64,000 bases of DNA from Serilophus lunatus (taxonomy: Eukaryota > Chordata > Aves > Passeriformes > Eurylaimidae), in contig VXBA01005699.1 of assembly GCA_013399895.1 (NCBI GenBank), positions 236,901 to 300,900 of the forward strand, given 5' to 3'. The translations under genes and the position numbers were made by a program. Shown in pieces: positions 51,512-64,000 of the stretch. Position 1 is the first letter of the stretch. The number at the start of each line of letters is the position of its first letter. The notes under the pieces were generated by a model. That model had not been told where the DNA came from, ran no database searches, and worked only from the letters and a program-made list of their open reading frames with translations.

Positions 51512-54500
51512 AGGCTGCAAAAATCAAACTCAAAAAAGACAATGCTACAATTAACACTGCCTTTATTGAGCATGATTTATATAAAATTGAGTGCAGAAGG
51601 AACATGAATTTTATAAATTGCATCTTTTCCTCTAGTTTGTCAGGACAGAAACTACATCTATTTCATACCACCATCACAGCTATTCTGAAAACACTAAATA
51701 CTAACAATAGCATCAAAATGTGTTTAACAAATGATTACAGAATCTTATTATGATTTCAAGTACTACACATTTTTTACTTCACTACACAACAACTCTTCAT
51801 AGTAAGAAGAGAACAGTGCCCTCAGCTACAGTGATGCAGATGCTTCCATCATGACGCTCAAGGCAAGCACCAGTTAAGTCTCATGGTATCACCATCCAGG
51901 AACAAAACAACTCCCAAAGTAAAAAAATAATTGTACAACATGAGATGGGGTTACAATTTTAAATCCCTCTTTCTTTTCCAAGTTATTCCAGGACATGATG
52001 GATCACATCACAGGACATTGAACTCTTTAGAAAGTCCATTCTAAAGCTAAGGCAGTCTCTGAGGGAAGAGTACACTGGAAACTGCAACAAGGTGTGTATG
52101 GTGCAATGTGGTAAATACCATGCACAGATCATTAATGAGAGAACAGCAGAGAAGCAGTCAGATCCATAGTCTGCAGATCTCTTGAGTTAAATATTTCCTA
52201 CTCCTATATCAAATCTACGAGATATGCCTACAACTCATAGGTTTCGAAATACAACAGATCTGGGTATCACAGCAACAGGCAAGTTTTTTATGCGGCCCTT
52301 CGGCACATCAATATGCCAACCTGCACAGGTTTATAAGGCTGGGACAAGGTTGTCAGGGACAACCAGAGTACATTAAAAAGAAGTATATCAAATAAGGATA
52401 ATATCTTCAGCATTAATTTGTAAGAAAACCCTCTCTTCCAGGGTTGAAAACTGTAGTACAGCTGTAGCAAAGACTTCTTCCATCACTCAACAGAGTGCAT
52501 ATAAACTGTTTTAAACCATAACTACAGTAATTCTCACTTGATTTAGTGTCCTCCAAAAGCAAATTCCTCCAGTTCCTCTCTTACATGTTTTTATTATACC
52601 AGTAGTTTTCAGTTAGAATGATGAAGTGTAAAATAGGATGTGTCCCTGAATTTCACATATTTAACTAGCACTTTTTCTGAAGAGTATCCAAGGTCCACTT
52701 GGGGAAAAGACAGCTAGCTACTACTTTGTAGAAAAACAGGTGATAAATTACCCTGAAGTAGCCACTGTGCTTCACACCACTATCAACAGAAAACTCTCAG
52801 CCAAGACATCTGAACCCCTGCAATTCTTCACACAATTTCAAAGGGCAACTTGTGTGGCAGGGTTCTGAGGTAGACTGATCTTGGCTAAATAATTCAGTGA
52901 CCACGAGGTTTGAGACACTATCATAATCCCAGTCTTTAAACCAAAGCAGCAAAACAACATCAGCAACAGATTCAGTGTCATCAAAGCAAGTCTACACTAA
53001 CACCTTAAAAAGCCAGGAACTGCTGCTGGGGAGCACATGTATGTGAAGTGTTGCCCAATGCTTCACATGTTGCGTTTTTGTTGTTGTTTTTCTTTCTATA
53101 AAAGCTAACATTTTTGAAGCCATACAGTGAATGTACATTCCCCAGATCAAATGACTGCTTCAGGACAACTTCTTATTTTAGAGGTGTATTTTGAGCTAGA
53201 AAAGTTCCAGGAAGAGACAAAAGGGAGAAATTTCAAGAGGGAGAAGAAATAAGAAAGGAGGAAGCAACTGTACTTTTGTCTCTGTTAACATTTACTGGAT
53301 CCCATTTCCTCAAGCAGGCTTTCCTCAGTCTTTGGGGGTCTGAATTCAGAGGCTATCAACTTTCTATCAAATCATACTCAGTGATGCCTTTTGTCCGCTC
53401 TAAAAACCCTGCCAAATTAAGGCTTCAAACTCATTTACTTCTAAAATTTCTAACATGGACCACCTCTTATTCTTGCAACCTTACTCTTCCTGACAGACTT
53501 CAGACGTGAATTGTGAAAACCTGAGCCTCTGGCCCTCTGAAGAGCAGAAATCATGTGCCTGCACTTTCCTGACCAGAGCCAGAAGTGTCAGTGAACACTG
53601 CAGAAGCTCTGTTTCAGGTATGACACAGGACAGTCCTGACCCTAAAGGAGAGGAGGCCCAAAGCACATCTGGTGCATTACACTAAGCTAGCACAGTAAAG
53701 CCACAACCAATATTTAATGTTTGACCATATCTGAAAGAAAAAGATGCTGGAATGACCAGGAACAAAGTCAAGTTTCTGGAAAATGAACTCTTCTGTATAT
53801 TAATACCCCATCAAAAAGTGGGAGAATCCATTCAGGGCAATTGTTTAACATAAGTATTACTTAGCTAGCTATATAATGTTTAGTTCAGTATTTTCTCTTC
53901 AGACCTTTTCCTATCTCCTCCTCCTGAAAGCACAGTCAGAGAAAGTTTTGCTTTCAAACAACTGTTATCAAAAGAACACTTAGCAGTAACCACAGACCAA
54001 AAATAAACAAAAAACCTAAACACCCTCAAATTACCTATGTTTCTTTCTCACATGGTTTTCCACTGATTTTATTTTTTTAACAAGGGAAGGAAAAAATAAC
54101 AAACCAAATCCAAATGCAATTCTCCCTATTTTCAATAGGCATGACATGTACAAAAAACAATCCAAATTCAAACTTATACTTACATTAGAGATCCTGAAAA
54201 TATAAAAAAATATTTCAAACACATAGTGACTCACTAGTCACACGGCTAGCCATTTCCTAGACTCAAGTCTCACTCCCAAACAGAACTTAGTTTTCCAAGT
54301 TCCAATTCCAGACACAAAACGTATTTCTCATATGCTGCACACAAATGCAGGAAAAATGAGAAACCAGTAACAGCTTGGTCCAAGTCACATCCCTTGACTC
54401 TGGAGAACCCCATTGAGGAATTTCTGCTTTATTTTCAATTTGACATCCTTCTTGTCCTCTGGCATAGTTTTCCCAATGTTTTGAAGCATTGTTTGGTCAT

Positions 54501-56476
54501 TGCTCCTAAAGTTCTTATGGAAACCACAAACATTTCTTCCAGAGCAGAAACATACTTTCCCATTTTGCAATGATCTCTGGACACAACCTAAACATGAAGG
54601 GGATATTAATTTTCTTCACGTCTCCGGTGCCTCATAGATAACAGATACATATACCAGGATCATGACAGCCTTTTAGCACATTCAAGGCGTGTGTTGCACT
54701 ATTCCAGCATTGCTCTGCAATTCCTACTCTTCTTACATGACTGTTATGAAAACAGTTTTCTTCTTTGCTCATCACTGTGTTTCCTACTGCACAGGTCTCA
54801 AGTTTTCAGGCAGATCTGTATGTGATAAGCTTTATGTTTATCTAACAGCAGCTTTCTATGCAACTCCTTCAGTGATGTCAGCCTTGAGAAGCTTAAAAGG
54901 ACAGCATTACCCTTGCAATCTATAGTCTTCTGTGTTATGCTTGGTTGAAATGGGCTCAGGGTAATGAAAAAGTACTGAGATACTGAGAAATGACAGAAGT
55001 GGAAAAGAACATTGGCACATGTGGATCACTTGACCTTATTTAGCCATGGTATTACAAACAGATAAAGGAAAGGGAAGAGAGAATTTGGTTGTTTTCAAAG
55101 GAAGTGGCAAGTCCTCCTTAACCAAGATCTCCAGAAACTAACAAACAGAGATCACACATTGGGGAGGAAGGAGTAAAGAGTCATGGACCTATCTGAAATA
55201 CAGCAAGAAATCAGACAGTAACTTACAAAACTCTGTCTAAAGAAAGGCTACTCAAATAGCCCATCTAGTCTGGATTCAATATAGCAAGTACCAAAAACAC
55301 TTAAAAAAATTGCAATCCAACCCAGTTGTGAATCTATGACAGAAAGGATCAATTCAATCCAGTTCCACTCTTCGTTTGTTACCTAGTCATGGCAGAAGTA
55401 ATCCAGGGCTGTAAGATTAACAAAAATATGTATTTATATTTCACAAAAGGGAATTGCCATGGTATTTAAAAAGACATGTCAACAAGCTATCATGCACTTG
55501 AGGAGCCTCCTCTGACTCCACTACTCATGGGAAGAAATTGCTCTTCAATAAAATATTCTTCTCATCTCTTAAAATTCAAACATGAAGCAAATGGTGAAGA
55601 TGGTGGCAGAGAGCTGCTGGCCACAGTACAAGCTTGCCAAACGTTCCGTCCAGGTTGCTTTGCTTAAGTTCAAGGAAACTATTTTGGCAGTTCTACGTGT
55701 GAGTGTGTGAAGTTGCTCCTTATGCTACACAGAAACCAAACCTCCCACCCTCTTCTTTCAAGGCTCTAAAAAAATAGTAACTTCCCATCAGGACCAGGAG
55801 TACTCTCCACTGAAGATGTGACAGTTTGTGGGCACAGCTCTACAGCATTAACAGAAAATCATTTTGCTATCTTTAGGGTACCAAGTGTGAAACGGTACTA
55901 TTTTAAAACAGTGTAATCCATTTTATTAGTTGTCAGCAGAGATGCACAATAGCAGGGGAAAAGAAATCAGACTTGGCACATATTGTGTAAAACCTTACCT
56001 TGTATATAGAAACCTCCTTGAATAAAAGAAACTTTGACACTCTGTTATGACTCCAAACCTGACTAGAAGGTTACAACTGATCTTCTGCCATGGGAAGGCG
56101 ATTTTTTTTTCCCTTAGGTGGAGCAGCAAATACATCAAATGCGTTCTACAGTTATCAGTAATAATGATAAGTAAATTCCAGCTGTAGCCTACACATTTCA
56201 GGAATATAGCCATGAAAGATAGTATGGCCCAACTTCTCGGAAAAAAATTTGTCATACGTAAGTAAATACTAACCTACTGTTTAGGCATCACAGTAAAATT
56301 TTAGAGCTGCAATACCCACTATAGTGACAAAATGCTTAAATAGAAGCATTATACATTTAGAACAGGTTTTCTCTTACAGAAGCCAGGACACAGTCTTGTT
56401 AATGAAAATTTAGGGAAAAAAAACTCTGACTGAATTGTTACTGACTTCAGATATACATTAGTAGTGCCTAGGAACG

Positions 56477-57769
56477 AATCCTCCTAGAAGTTATGTTGAG
56501 GCACATGGCAGACAGAGAGGTTATTTGGGACAGCCAGCATGTCTTCATCAAAAGCAAGTCCTGCATGACCAACTTAGTGGCCTTCTAGGAGGGAGTGACT
56601 ACATCAGTGGACAAGGGAAGGACTATGGATATCATCTTTCTGGACTTCTGAAAGGCCTTTGACACAGTCCCTCACAAGAACTTTCTCTCTAAATTCGAGA
56701 GAGACGGATTTGATGGGTGACCCTGTTTTGTGGATAAGGAATTGGCTAGACTGTCGGATTCAGAGGATAGTGGTCAACAGCTCAATGTCCTGATGGACAA
56801 CTGTGATAAGTGGTGTCTCAGGGGTCCATACTGGGACCAGTGCTATTAACTGTCTTCATCAATGACATAGAGAGATTGAGTGCACCCTTAACAAGTCTGC
56901 AGATGACACCAAGCCGAGTGGTGCAGCTGACACATTTGAGGGAAGGGATGCCATACAAAGGGACTTGGGCAAGCTTGAGGAGTGGGACCATGGGAATCTC
57001 AAGAGGTTGAACAAGGTCAAGTGCAAGGTGCTACACTTGGGTCAAGGCAACTCCTGGTATCAATAGAGGCTGGAGGATGAATGGACTGAGATCAGCTCTG
57101 CTGAGAACGACTTGGCAATGCTGGTGGATGAGCAGCTGGACATGACCCAGCAATGTGCACTTGCAGCCCAGAAACCAAAATCATCCTGGGCTGCATCAAT
57201 AGTGTGGCCAGCAGGTTGAGGGAGGCAATTCTGCTCCTCTACTCTGATCTGGTAAGACTCCACCTGGAGCGCTGTGTCCAGGTCTGGGGTTCTCAGCACA
57301 GGAGGGACATTGACCTCTTAGACTGAGTCCAGCAGAGTGGCACAAGAATAATCAGAGGGCTGGAGCATCTCTCCCATGAGGAAAGGTTGAAAGAGTCAAG
57401 AGTTTTTCAGCCTGGAGAGGACTCTGGGGTGACCCTGTTGTGGCCCTACAAGAAAGCTGAAGAGGAACTATATACTGTACATACTATACTATATGGTACA
57501 TACTATATAAAAGGGCATGTAGCAACAGGACAAGAGGAAACAGCTCAAAGCTGTAAGAGAGTAGGTTTAAATCAGATATGAAAAAGAAATTCTTTACTGT
57601 GAATGGTGAAGCAATGGAATAGGTTGTCCAGGGAACTTTTGGATGCCAGGTGGGATGGGACTCTTAAGCACTCAGGTCTAGTGAAAGGTGTCCCTGCTTA
57701 TGGCAGGGGAGTTAGAACTACATGCTCTTTAATGTCCCTTCCAACTCAAACCATTCCATGATTCTATGA
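56477..57769 (+). mobile_element. CR1 LINE, 1.3 kb with decayed reverse transcriptase
   Basis: This is the longest continuous CR1 copy, covering the C-terminal part of ORF2 (reverse transcriptase) to the 3' end. Recognisable translated blocks are an LDF-stop-KAFDTVPHK segment near 56640-56677 and GSILGPVLLTVFINDIE from about 56823. A SADDTK block near 56892 has Ser in place of the aromatic residue usual before the catalytic ADD. In-frame stops and a frameshift between these blocks make it a dead copy. Further landmarks are LHLGQ near 57031 and the 3' tail with GATTCTATGA. An AT-rich insertion (about 57468-57507) carries a duplicated GTACATACTATA. It lies antisense to LDLRAD3. Confidence 0.93.
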
Positions 57770-60700
57770 CTGTGTTACTGTTGAGCCAGCCAAGTCCACA
57801 TCTCCAGCATTTCACATCTAGTTGTAGTAAACTGGGCACTTAAACATGCAAAGATTGCACACACACGTGATGTGGCCAGTAGAATAAGCCTACTTCCTTT
57901 TCTTAAATTTGCAAACATTTCTATTTTGAAATATTTCTCAACTATTTTGCAATCCGGAGTGAGGAAACAGGATGCATGAGATACAAGAGTTGACATTTTG
58001 TGGCAATCGAGATCTAAAACTAAACTGCACAGAACTTTATGAACTCTGAACTCAAACTGTTGCCCAAGAACCTCTCCAAGTAGCAATCAAGCAAAGTAAC
58101 TTTATGCTGCTTCACAGCAAGGTGTCTCAACCCAATAGCTGATGATGCTTTACTCAGCGAATCAAAACTCAATTACTTGCAAGTGACACGAGCAAATCTC
58201 CAGACAGAAACCCTTGTGTACCAATGCTGCATTACTGCAGAGCCTTTTGATGTATGCGTGGCTAGGTGCAACATTTCAGCAAAGGCTTTACATGAAGAAG
58301 TTAAAGGTTTTAACTTCAATTTACAAAGGAGGAATGATTTTACAATGCTATGTAACATAAGCAGGATGGCACCAGAATATGATCCCTTTCATCCCAAGAA
58401 CTGATAGAAACTCTAAGTCTAACACTTAACAGTTACCTTGGGTTAGTTAATTGCTGTTTGGACACTACAGTATTTTCAGTTTCCAGTGGGGAAGCCACTG
58501 CTGCCTACAGTCACTCAGCTGCCTCAGTACAGAAGGCAAATGCATCACTTGCTGGCTCATAGAACCCTGAAACAAGGCTGTCTTACAGAACAACACAGAG
58601 AAATTTCACTTCCTCTGCTTGCTTTTTCCTATCTCGAAATAAGCTACCACTTGCGTAGTATTCCCAGTATAAAATCCACCCAACAGTCTACTACGTCAGA
58701 ACTTCTCCAATTCAAAACAAAGCAACTACTTAATTTAATGGGTTTTGATACAAAACACAGCCAACTAGCAGGGCATTTGTTGCACCTACAAAAAGCCCGT
58801 GAGTCACTCCCACCTTTGCTCTCTGTTTAACCTGGCAGGTGAAAGAGTTGCTAGTCATAAACTGCTAATGTAACTCAAGAGAAAATGATCCTAAAATGTG
58901 ACTTATTTTAAAAGGAGCGATTTCATTTTTTTAAAAAAGTAGTAAAATTAGCCATGTAGGAAAGAGGCTGCCACCAGTATAGTAACCCACCATTCAGTTA
59001 GATGGGTAATATTTACACTATAGTTAACAATAAGAGAGAAAGGACAATGCTAAACTAAAAAAGCCGATGGATCTGCTACCAAGAAGAGTAAACTGCTTCC
59101 TTCAAAAAGTGGGGGAAAAAAGCCCTTCGGAGCTGTCTTACTAGGAGTCAGTGGCCTTTATTTCTTGCCAGACAGTAAGGCCTTAAAGTAATCATTCATG
59201 GTCTAGAAGTCTATGTTTCAGTCCTTCAAGATCATCACAAAGCAGATAAGATGTCAGAAGGAGCACAGGCAAAAACCTTGTTTTTCAGACACTGAGTAGA
59301 GCAATTTCTCACCAAGAGAAGTGTTTTAGAAGTCACTGCTCACTAAACAACCCAAACAATAATATCACACAAAAGGACAAATTCTAATTCAACTGTTGCA
59401 CCACACAAATTAAGCTCAACTTTAGAGTTGTTAAGTTACTCAGGATGCATACAGGCAGGTCAGAACACCACCCTTAAGGGATTTCAGTAGCAGGGGCAGC
59501 TCTCCTCAGAGGACATTTGCATGGCTGATAGGCTACAGTCCCTCTCCATCCTGGGATACTACCTACCTGATCTTGTGCCACCGATTCCACCCAGCTGTTA
59601 AACCTGTTTGATTCTAAGCTCTCCAACTGGGCAGTTTACTGACACCAGTCAAAAGGATTAAGTAATTAGCACACAAACACTCTTGATCTCCCTGCATAAA
59701 AAGCTACCAAACATAAGCAGCTATTACACTTGCCCTTAACTCCTGTATAATTGAGCTTCAAATGAAACTTTCACCATGGTCACTTAATTATAAATCTTGT
59801 TATAACCACTAAGTATTTGGTTGTTTAATCATGAGTGAAAATAAGAGCTAATTCCAGTCTGATATTCCAAGTTTGAGAGCCATCAGAGTAAGTGACAAAA
59901 AGATCAGCAGCTCACAGCATCTTCCCAATTAATGCAGACGCTCGCTTCATGTGTTGTTTAATATTCAGCTCTGCTTGAGAATTCTGATGTTTGTTATCTA
60001 CCTGCAAGAAATATTCCAGGTCAACCAGGAAATGACTGGAAGCAGGCAAGAAACACAGAAGGAGATTTAAAAGCACTCAGTGATTTTAAGATGTGAATAG
60101 AAGTCCAGAGATCTTCCATGTGAACATGTACAAGTACTAAAAAAAAATACAACTACTTTTATTGAGAAATTCCAATTTCATTGCAGTTTTCTGCTATATA
60201 TTCTAGGTATTTAGAAAAGAGGTGTTAATTTTGGTAGTTTTTTACACAAATTTTTACTGAATTATAAGAATGAGACAACAGAAGATTGGTTTTGAATAGT
60301 TTTTTAAGATTGCTGTTTACACAACATCTGATAACTTGAAATCCTAGCACATGACAATGCTTACTCCATTAACATTTATATACAAAATCTATTTTGACTG
60401 CAGCTTTTCACTGCCATGATCCTTCCAGGATGTTAGCTCTGGCAGAATGTTTCTCTCTTCCTAAATTCTGGCCCTACTGTTAAGATTTCTTCTTCCATAT
60501 ATTAACACCCTCTCCTCCAAATAGTCAATATAGAAAAAAAAATCCCTCTTTATAGGTTTCTTGTAAGGGACTCACCTCTCTAGAAGAGGTAAGGGAATCT
60601 TTGGCAGCAGGCTGACCAACTCAGTAAGCAGGCTTTTAACTGGAAGACTCAGGGTGTGAGGTCCTAAGTGGCAACGCTCGCTACACATCACATCCAACTC

Positions 60701-60822
60701 GGGAATAAGCCAGGCCAATCAGAGCAGCAACAAATGTTTCTCATATGCCTCCTAAGCTGAGATCCAGAAAGCAAACCACTTCAGGGTGTCTATAGCTGTG
60801 GTTGATGCTCTTGCAAACAGCA

Positions 60823-61913
60823 AACCCCACCAAAGAGAGGTGTGCTGCTGGACCTCGTACTAACAAGGATGTGAAGGTTGCAGGCAGTCTCGGCTGCAGT
60901 AAATGTGAGATGGTGAAGTTCAAGATCTTGAGCGGGGAAAGCAGAGCAGTAAGTAGAATTACAGCCTGGAGTCAATAAGAGCTAACTTTGGCATCCCCAA
61001 GGCCAAAGGAATCTAAAGGAGGAATCTCATGGGTTAAGGATCTAGAAGGTAAGGGGGCCCAAGAGAGCTGCTTAATACTAAGCATCACATCATCCAACCT
61101 CAAGATTGGTGCATCCCCATGAATAAGAAATCAAGTAAAGAGGACAGAAGACCTGCATGGATGAGCAAGGAGCTTCTGGCAAAACTCAAACAAAAAGAAT
61201 GAAGTTTACTGAACATAGAAAAGAGGACAAGCCACTTGAGAGGAACATAGGAATAATGTTAGAGTAATCAGGGAAGTGAAAAGAAAAGCTAAGGTCCATT
61301 TAAAATTAAATCTGGCAATAGTTGTCAAGGGCAAGACAAGAAGGGCTTCTTCAAGTAGCAAAAAGAAGACCAGGGAAAATGTGGGCCTGCTGCTAGGAAC
61401 GAGGTGGGTGCCCTGATGACAGAGGATGCAGAGAAAACTGAGATACTGAACACCTTTGCTCTGGTCTTTACTGCTAAGGCCAGCCTTGGGAAATCCCAGA
61501 CCATGGAGGCAAAAGAGAAAGTCTGGTGAAAAGACAACTTGCCCTTGGTTGAAGAGGATCAGTTAAGAGATCAGACAAACCTGACACCAATAAATCCAGG
61601 GGGACTGCACCCATATGTGCTGCGAGAGCTGGTAGATGCTATTGCTAAACCACTCTCCATCATCTTTGAAAGATCATGGAAAAGAGGAAAAGTGCCCGAG
61701 GATTGGAGGAAAAACAATACCCCTTTATCCTGCCCTGGTGAGGTTGTATCTGGTGTGCTGTGTCCAGAGCTAGTGCTGCTCAGAGAAGCTGTGGAATCTA
61801 CTTCTCTGGAGATATTAAAAACCCACCTGAACATCCTGTGCAACCTGCTGTAGCAGGAGTGCTAGACTAGCTGATCTCCAGAAGTCTCTTCCAATCCCAG
61901 CCATTCTGTGATA
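60823..61913 (+). mobile_element. CR1 LINE with two internal deletions
   Basis: The 5' part encodes the ORF2 region between endonuclease and reverse transcriptase: LLDLVLT near 60845, a block with RPAWMSKELLAKLKQKE near 61150, and GGLHPYVLRELVDAIAKPLS near 61600, followed by SWKRGKVPEDWRKN. At about 61727 it jumps to TATCCTGCCCTGGTGAGG, a segment normally hundreds of bases further on. Near 61770-61775 it jumps again to CAGAGAAGCTGTGGAATCTA of the 3' end. It terminates with CCATTCTGTGATA. Stops and frameshifts show it is inactive. The left boundary is uncertain and may extend some tens of bases further left. Antisense to LDLRAD3. Confidence 0.88.
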
Positions 61914-64000
61914 CTGAGGTTCTCTGGTTCCTTACAATCCTGTGCTTTCTTTGCAGGCATTTAAAATGCACTAGATGGAGACGTAGTGTAAGACAGGGCA
62001 CCACAAAGGTAGACTGAGTCTTGTTTACAAGGAGAGTAAAATTCACAGATCATACTCTCAAAAAAATGCCACAAGCCTCACACTTCCACGATTTCACACT
62101 GATTTTAGCAGGGATTCAATAGTTACGAAGTATTCGATTTGCTGTAATTATATTAGTTATTTTAACATACTGGTTTTATATTTATCTCTATGCCTTTATC
62201 TTGTTCGTTGTGCTCATATTACTCTCCTTCATGCTCATGAGGGATCACAGAGCACGTCTAATCTGTCAGTATTTGACAGCTAGCTTGGTTATTTGCATCA
62301 ACCATTCATCAGTCTTTAGACACATCCATTTGCAGCAGAGGCTTGTCATCATCCTCCAAACTACACACAATGACCAAAGTTCACAGCCACCTAAGCTTCT
62401 GGTGAGTACTGTTAGCCTTATCACAGCCACTTCACACTTCCCAAAGTATCAGATACAGATTTGATGAATTAAAGACTACACATTCAGCAGTAGTATTTTT
62501 GAACTGTGTTAGAACCACAAGGTAAAATATTCAAATGCGAAAAAGTGATTTTAACACCGGAATTCCCCTTTCTGGAATTATTTGGATTATTTTTTAAGTG
62601 TCAGGTTTCTCAATCACTTATTTGCATGTACTCATTACTTCCTTATTTGTCTTCTCCAAAATGTGGTGAGCTTCGATACAGCACCACTTTACTGCTATGA
62701 AGTTTGCGCTGCTATAAGCTGTTAGCTAGCAAGAGAGAATACAACTTAACAGACACCAGCAATGGAAATTTCCCAAAGCTAAAAGTACACCTGGCTAGCA
62801 GCAACAGGCTGCAGCAGATGAGATGCTTTTGCCTTTATACTCGTTGCAGGATCTTAATGCCAGGAATCTGAGAGCATCTCTTGAAAATATCACCCTGCTC
62901 CTCACCTTCTGTAGCATTAGCCTTAGTCAATACCATGCTTTAACTGATGCTTTAAGAATAATTTTCTGTAGCCAGTAATCTTTACCAATGGATAGGATTA
63001 GTCCTGCCCACATCTTGGCCCACTGCTGTATTTCTAGATCTCAGTTGGTTTACACAATCCCTTCTGAATTAGGCAGACATTTCTTTTCAACAAAATACTG
63101 CATCTCATTCTTCAGTGCACTAAGCTCTGCTTGTTGAACAGAAAGCCTAGTATTAAAAAGGATCAGAGCCAGAGTTCCTGTGCCCTCTGTTCATGTACAT
63201 GAAAGCCATTCATTAGACTGACCCTGCTAAGTGGTTAAACCCAAGTAAAATATCTTCAGCTGTAATTACTGTACTATCATAATAAGCAGTCATTAACTAG
63301 CTTATAGAGATTGCAGAATGCATTGTCTCTACAAGACCTTTTCTTTCTGTCTTTTAAAGTGACTTCCACATCTGGTTACTCCTTCTTAGCAGCGTGGAAG
63401 TCATGATTTTGACTGCTCTTGCAGCAAAATGTAATGCAAGGTGAGGATACAAATCTAAGTAATGAGCATTTATTAATAAATTTTGTCTTTGCTTCCATTA
63501 TAATTTTGGGTACATAATGTGCCTTAATATAATATCATCTTATGAGCTTCCTGTAGAGCAGACTCAAAGCATGCTCTTAAGTGAGGGCAAACTCCATAAT
63601 TTTTTTCTTAAAGCAGTGAACAGCAGCAAATCTAAAGACCTTCTTCCAGAATCTCCCCTATATCAAAGATGGCAGGACAAGGTAGTCTGACAGTCCTCAT
63701 CTGAGGCTTCCAAGCATATGACATGGCTTTGAAGCTGGTACAGTCCCCACTCAATCCACCTCCTTCCTACTGCAGCCTGCACCAGGCAGCGTAGGAATTC
63801 TTGCATTCAAGAGCTTCTCCAATGACAGACCAACTTCCACAGGCATCACTTCTTTTTCAGCGGGATTTTTTCTTTTTTAAATAATTTCCAACTCTCTGAC
63901 ACTGTGAAGCTTTTAACATAGGTAGTTCTTAAAAACTACCTCTCTTGTAGAAACTGGCTGCCATTCAGTCAGTCAAAATGTATCTCAAGAAGAAAACCTA

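Larger units (their letters stand above)
2596..64000 (-). other. LDLRAD3: LDLRAD3 gene locus, partial (last four coding exons)
   Basis: The minus-strand gene spans from the stop codon at 2596-2598 to beyond the right edge. Four coding exons are seen, of 126, 135, 346 and 259 bp in transcript order. Introns between them are 2829, 42452 and 1448 bp, and the intron entering the first seen exon exceeds 13.8 kb. Joined in frame they encode two LDLa repeats, a short stalk, one transmembrane helix and a tail with PPxY motifs, which is the LDLRAD3 architecture. The family is a type I membrane protein. In mammals it has been linked to amyloid precursor protein processing and to ITCH/NEDD4-type ubiquitin ligases through the PPxY motifs, and its first LDLa repeat is used as an entry receptor by Venezuelan equine encephalitis virus. 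That first repeat and the signal peptide are not in this window. Identification is by recognition of the translated exons, not by a database search. Confidence 0.95.
50191..64000 (-). other. LDLRAD3: LDLRAD3 upstream intron, 3' part only
   Basis: This is the intron preceding the second LDLa repeat; its donor lies beyond the window. I looked on the minus strand for the first LDLa repeat and the signal-peptide exon and did not find them. It contains a solo LTR (51075-51511) and two long CR1 fragments (56477-57769 and 60823-61913). The intervals 51518-56476, 57770-60822 and 61914-64000 show no other recognisable element. Confidence 0.8.

Noticed and set aside
56810..57010. Open frame containing GSILGPVLL and FINDIE
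   Set aside because: It is the decayed reverse transcriptase of a CR1 LINE, with stops and a frameshift nearby, and not a host gene.
61539..61853. Open frame containing LHPYVLRELVDAIAKPLS
   Set aside because: It is part of the internally deleted CR1 copy; its end crosses the deletion junctions.

Overview
The window is vertebrate nuclear DNA, almost certainly from a bird. It is AT-rich, intron-dominated sequence carrying many CR1 LINE copies with the typical avian 3' ends (ATTCTGTG or ATTCTATG repeats), one tRNA-derived SINE with a CR1-like tail, and one solo retroviral LTR. I see no bacterial-type gene organisation, operon, CRISPR array or integrated phage. The species cannot be named from the sequence alone.

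The only protein-coding gene I can support is LDLRAD3 (low density lipoprotein receptor class A domain containing 3), read on the minus strand. Its last four coding exons are present: an LDLa-repeat exon at 50065-50190, a second LDLa-repeat exon at 47101-47235, an exon with the stalk, transmembrane helix and proximal cytoplasmic tail at 4303-4648, and a terminal exon with PPxY motifs and the stop codon at 2596-2854. Exon numbers 3 to 6 follow the human gene layout as I remember it. All junctions have AG acceptors and GT donors, the reading frame closes across every junction, and together they give 287 whole residues plus one codon shared with the preceding exon. The upstream exons (signal peptide and first LDLa repeat) were not found, so they probably lie beyond base 64000. 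The DNA below 2596 is presumed 3' UTR and downstream sequence.

Layout: 1-2595 is presumed 3' UTR/downstream DNA with a TA microsatellite. Positions 2596-4648 hold the two 3' coding exons with a 1.45 kb intron. Positions 4649-47100 are a 42.5 kb intron with several CR1 pieces and simple repeats. Positions 47101-50190 hold the two LDLa exons and a 2.8 kb intron that contains the SINE. Positions 50191-64000 are part of an upstream intron with a solo LTR (437 bp, 6 bp target duplication), a 1.3 kb CR1 with a decayed reverse transcriptase, and a 1.1 kb CR1 with two internal deletions. Nearly all mobile elements are antisense to LDLRAD3.

No undescribed multi-gene system is visible. The most checkable observations are two NAGNAG tandem splice acceptors in one gene, an intron-retention form that would remove two of three PPxY motifs, the solo LTR with exact boundaries, the SINE lacking the tRNA anticodon region, and a few intronic clusters of homeodomain or octamer-type motifs that may be enhancers.
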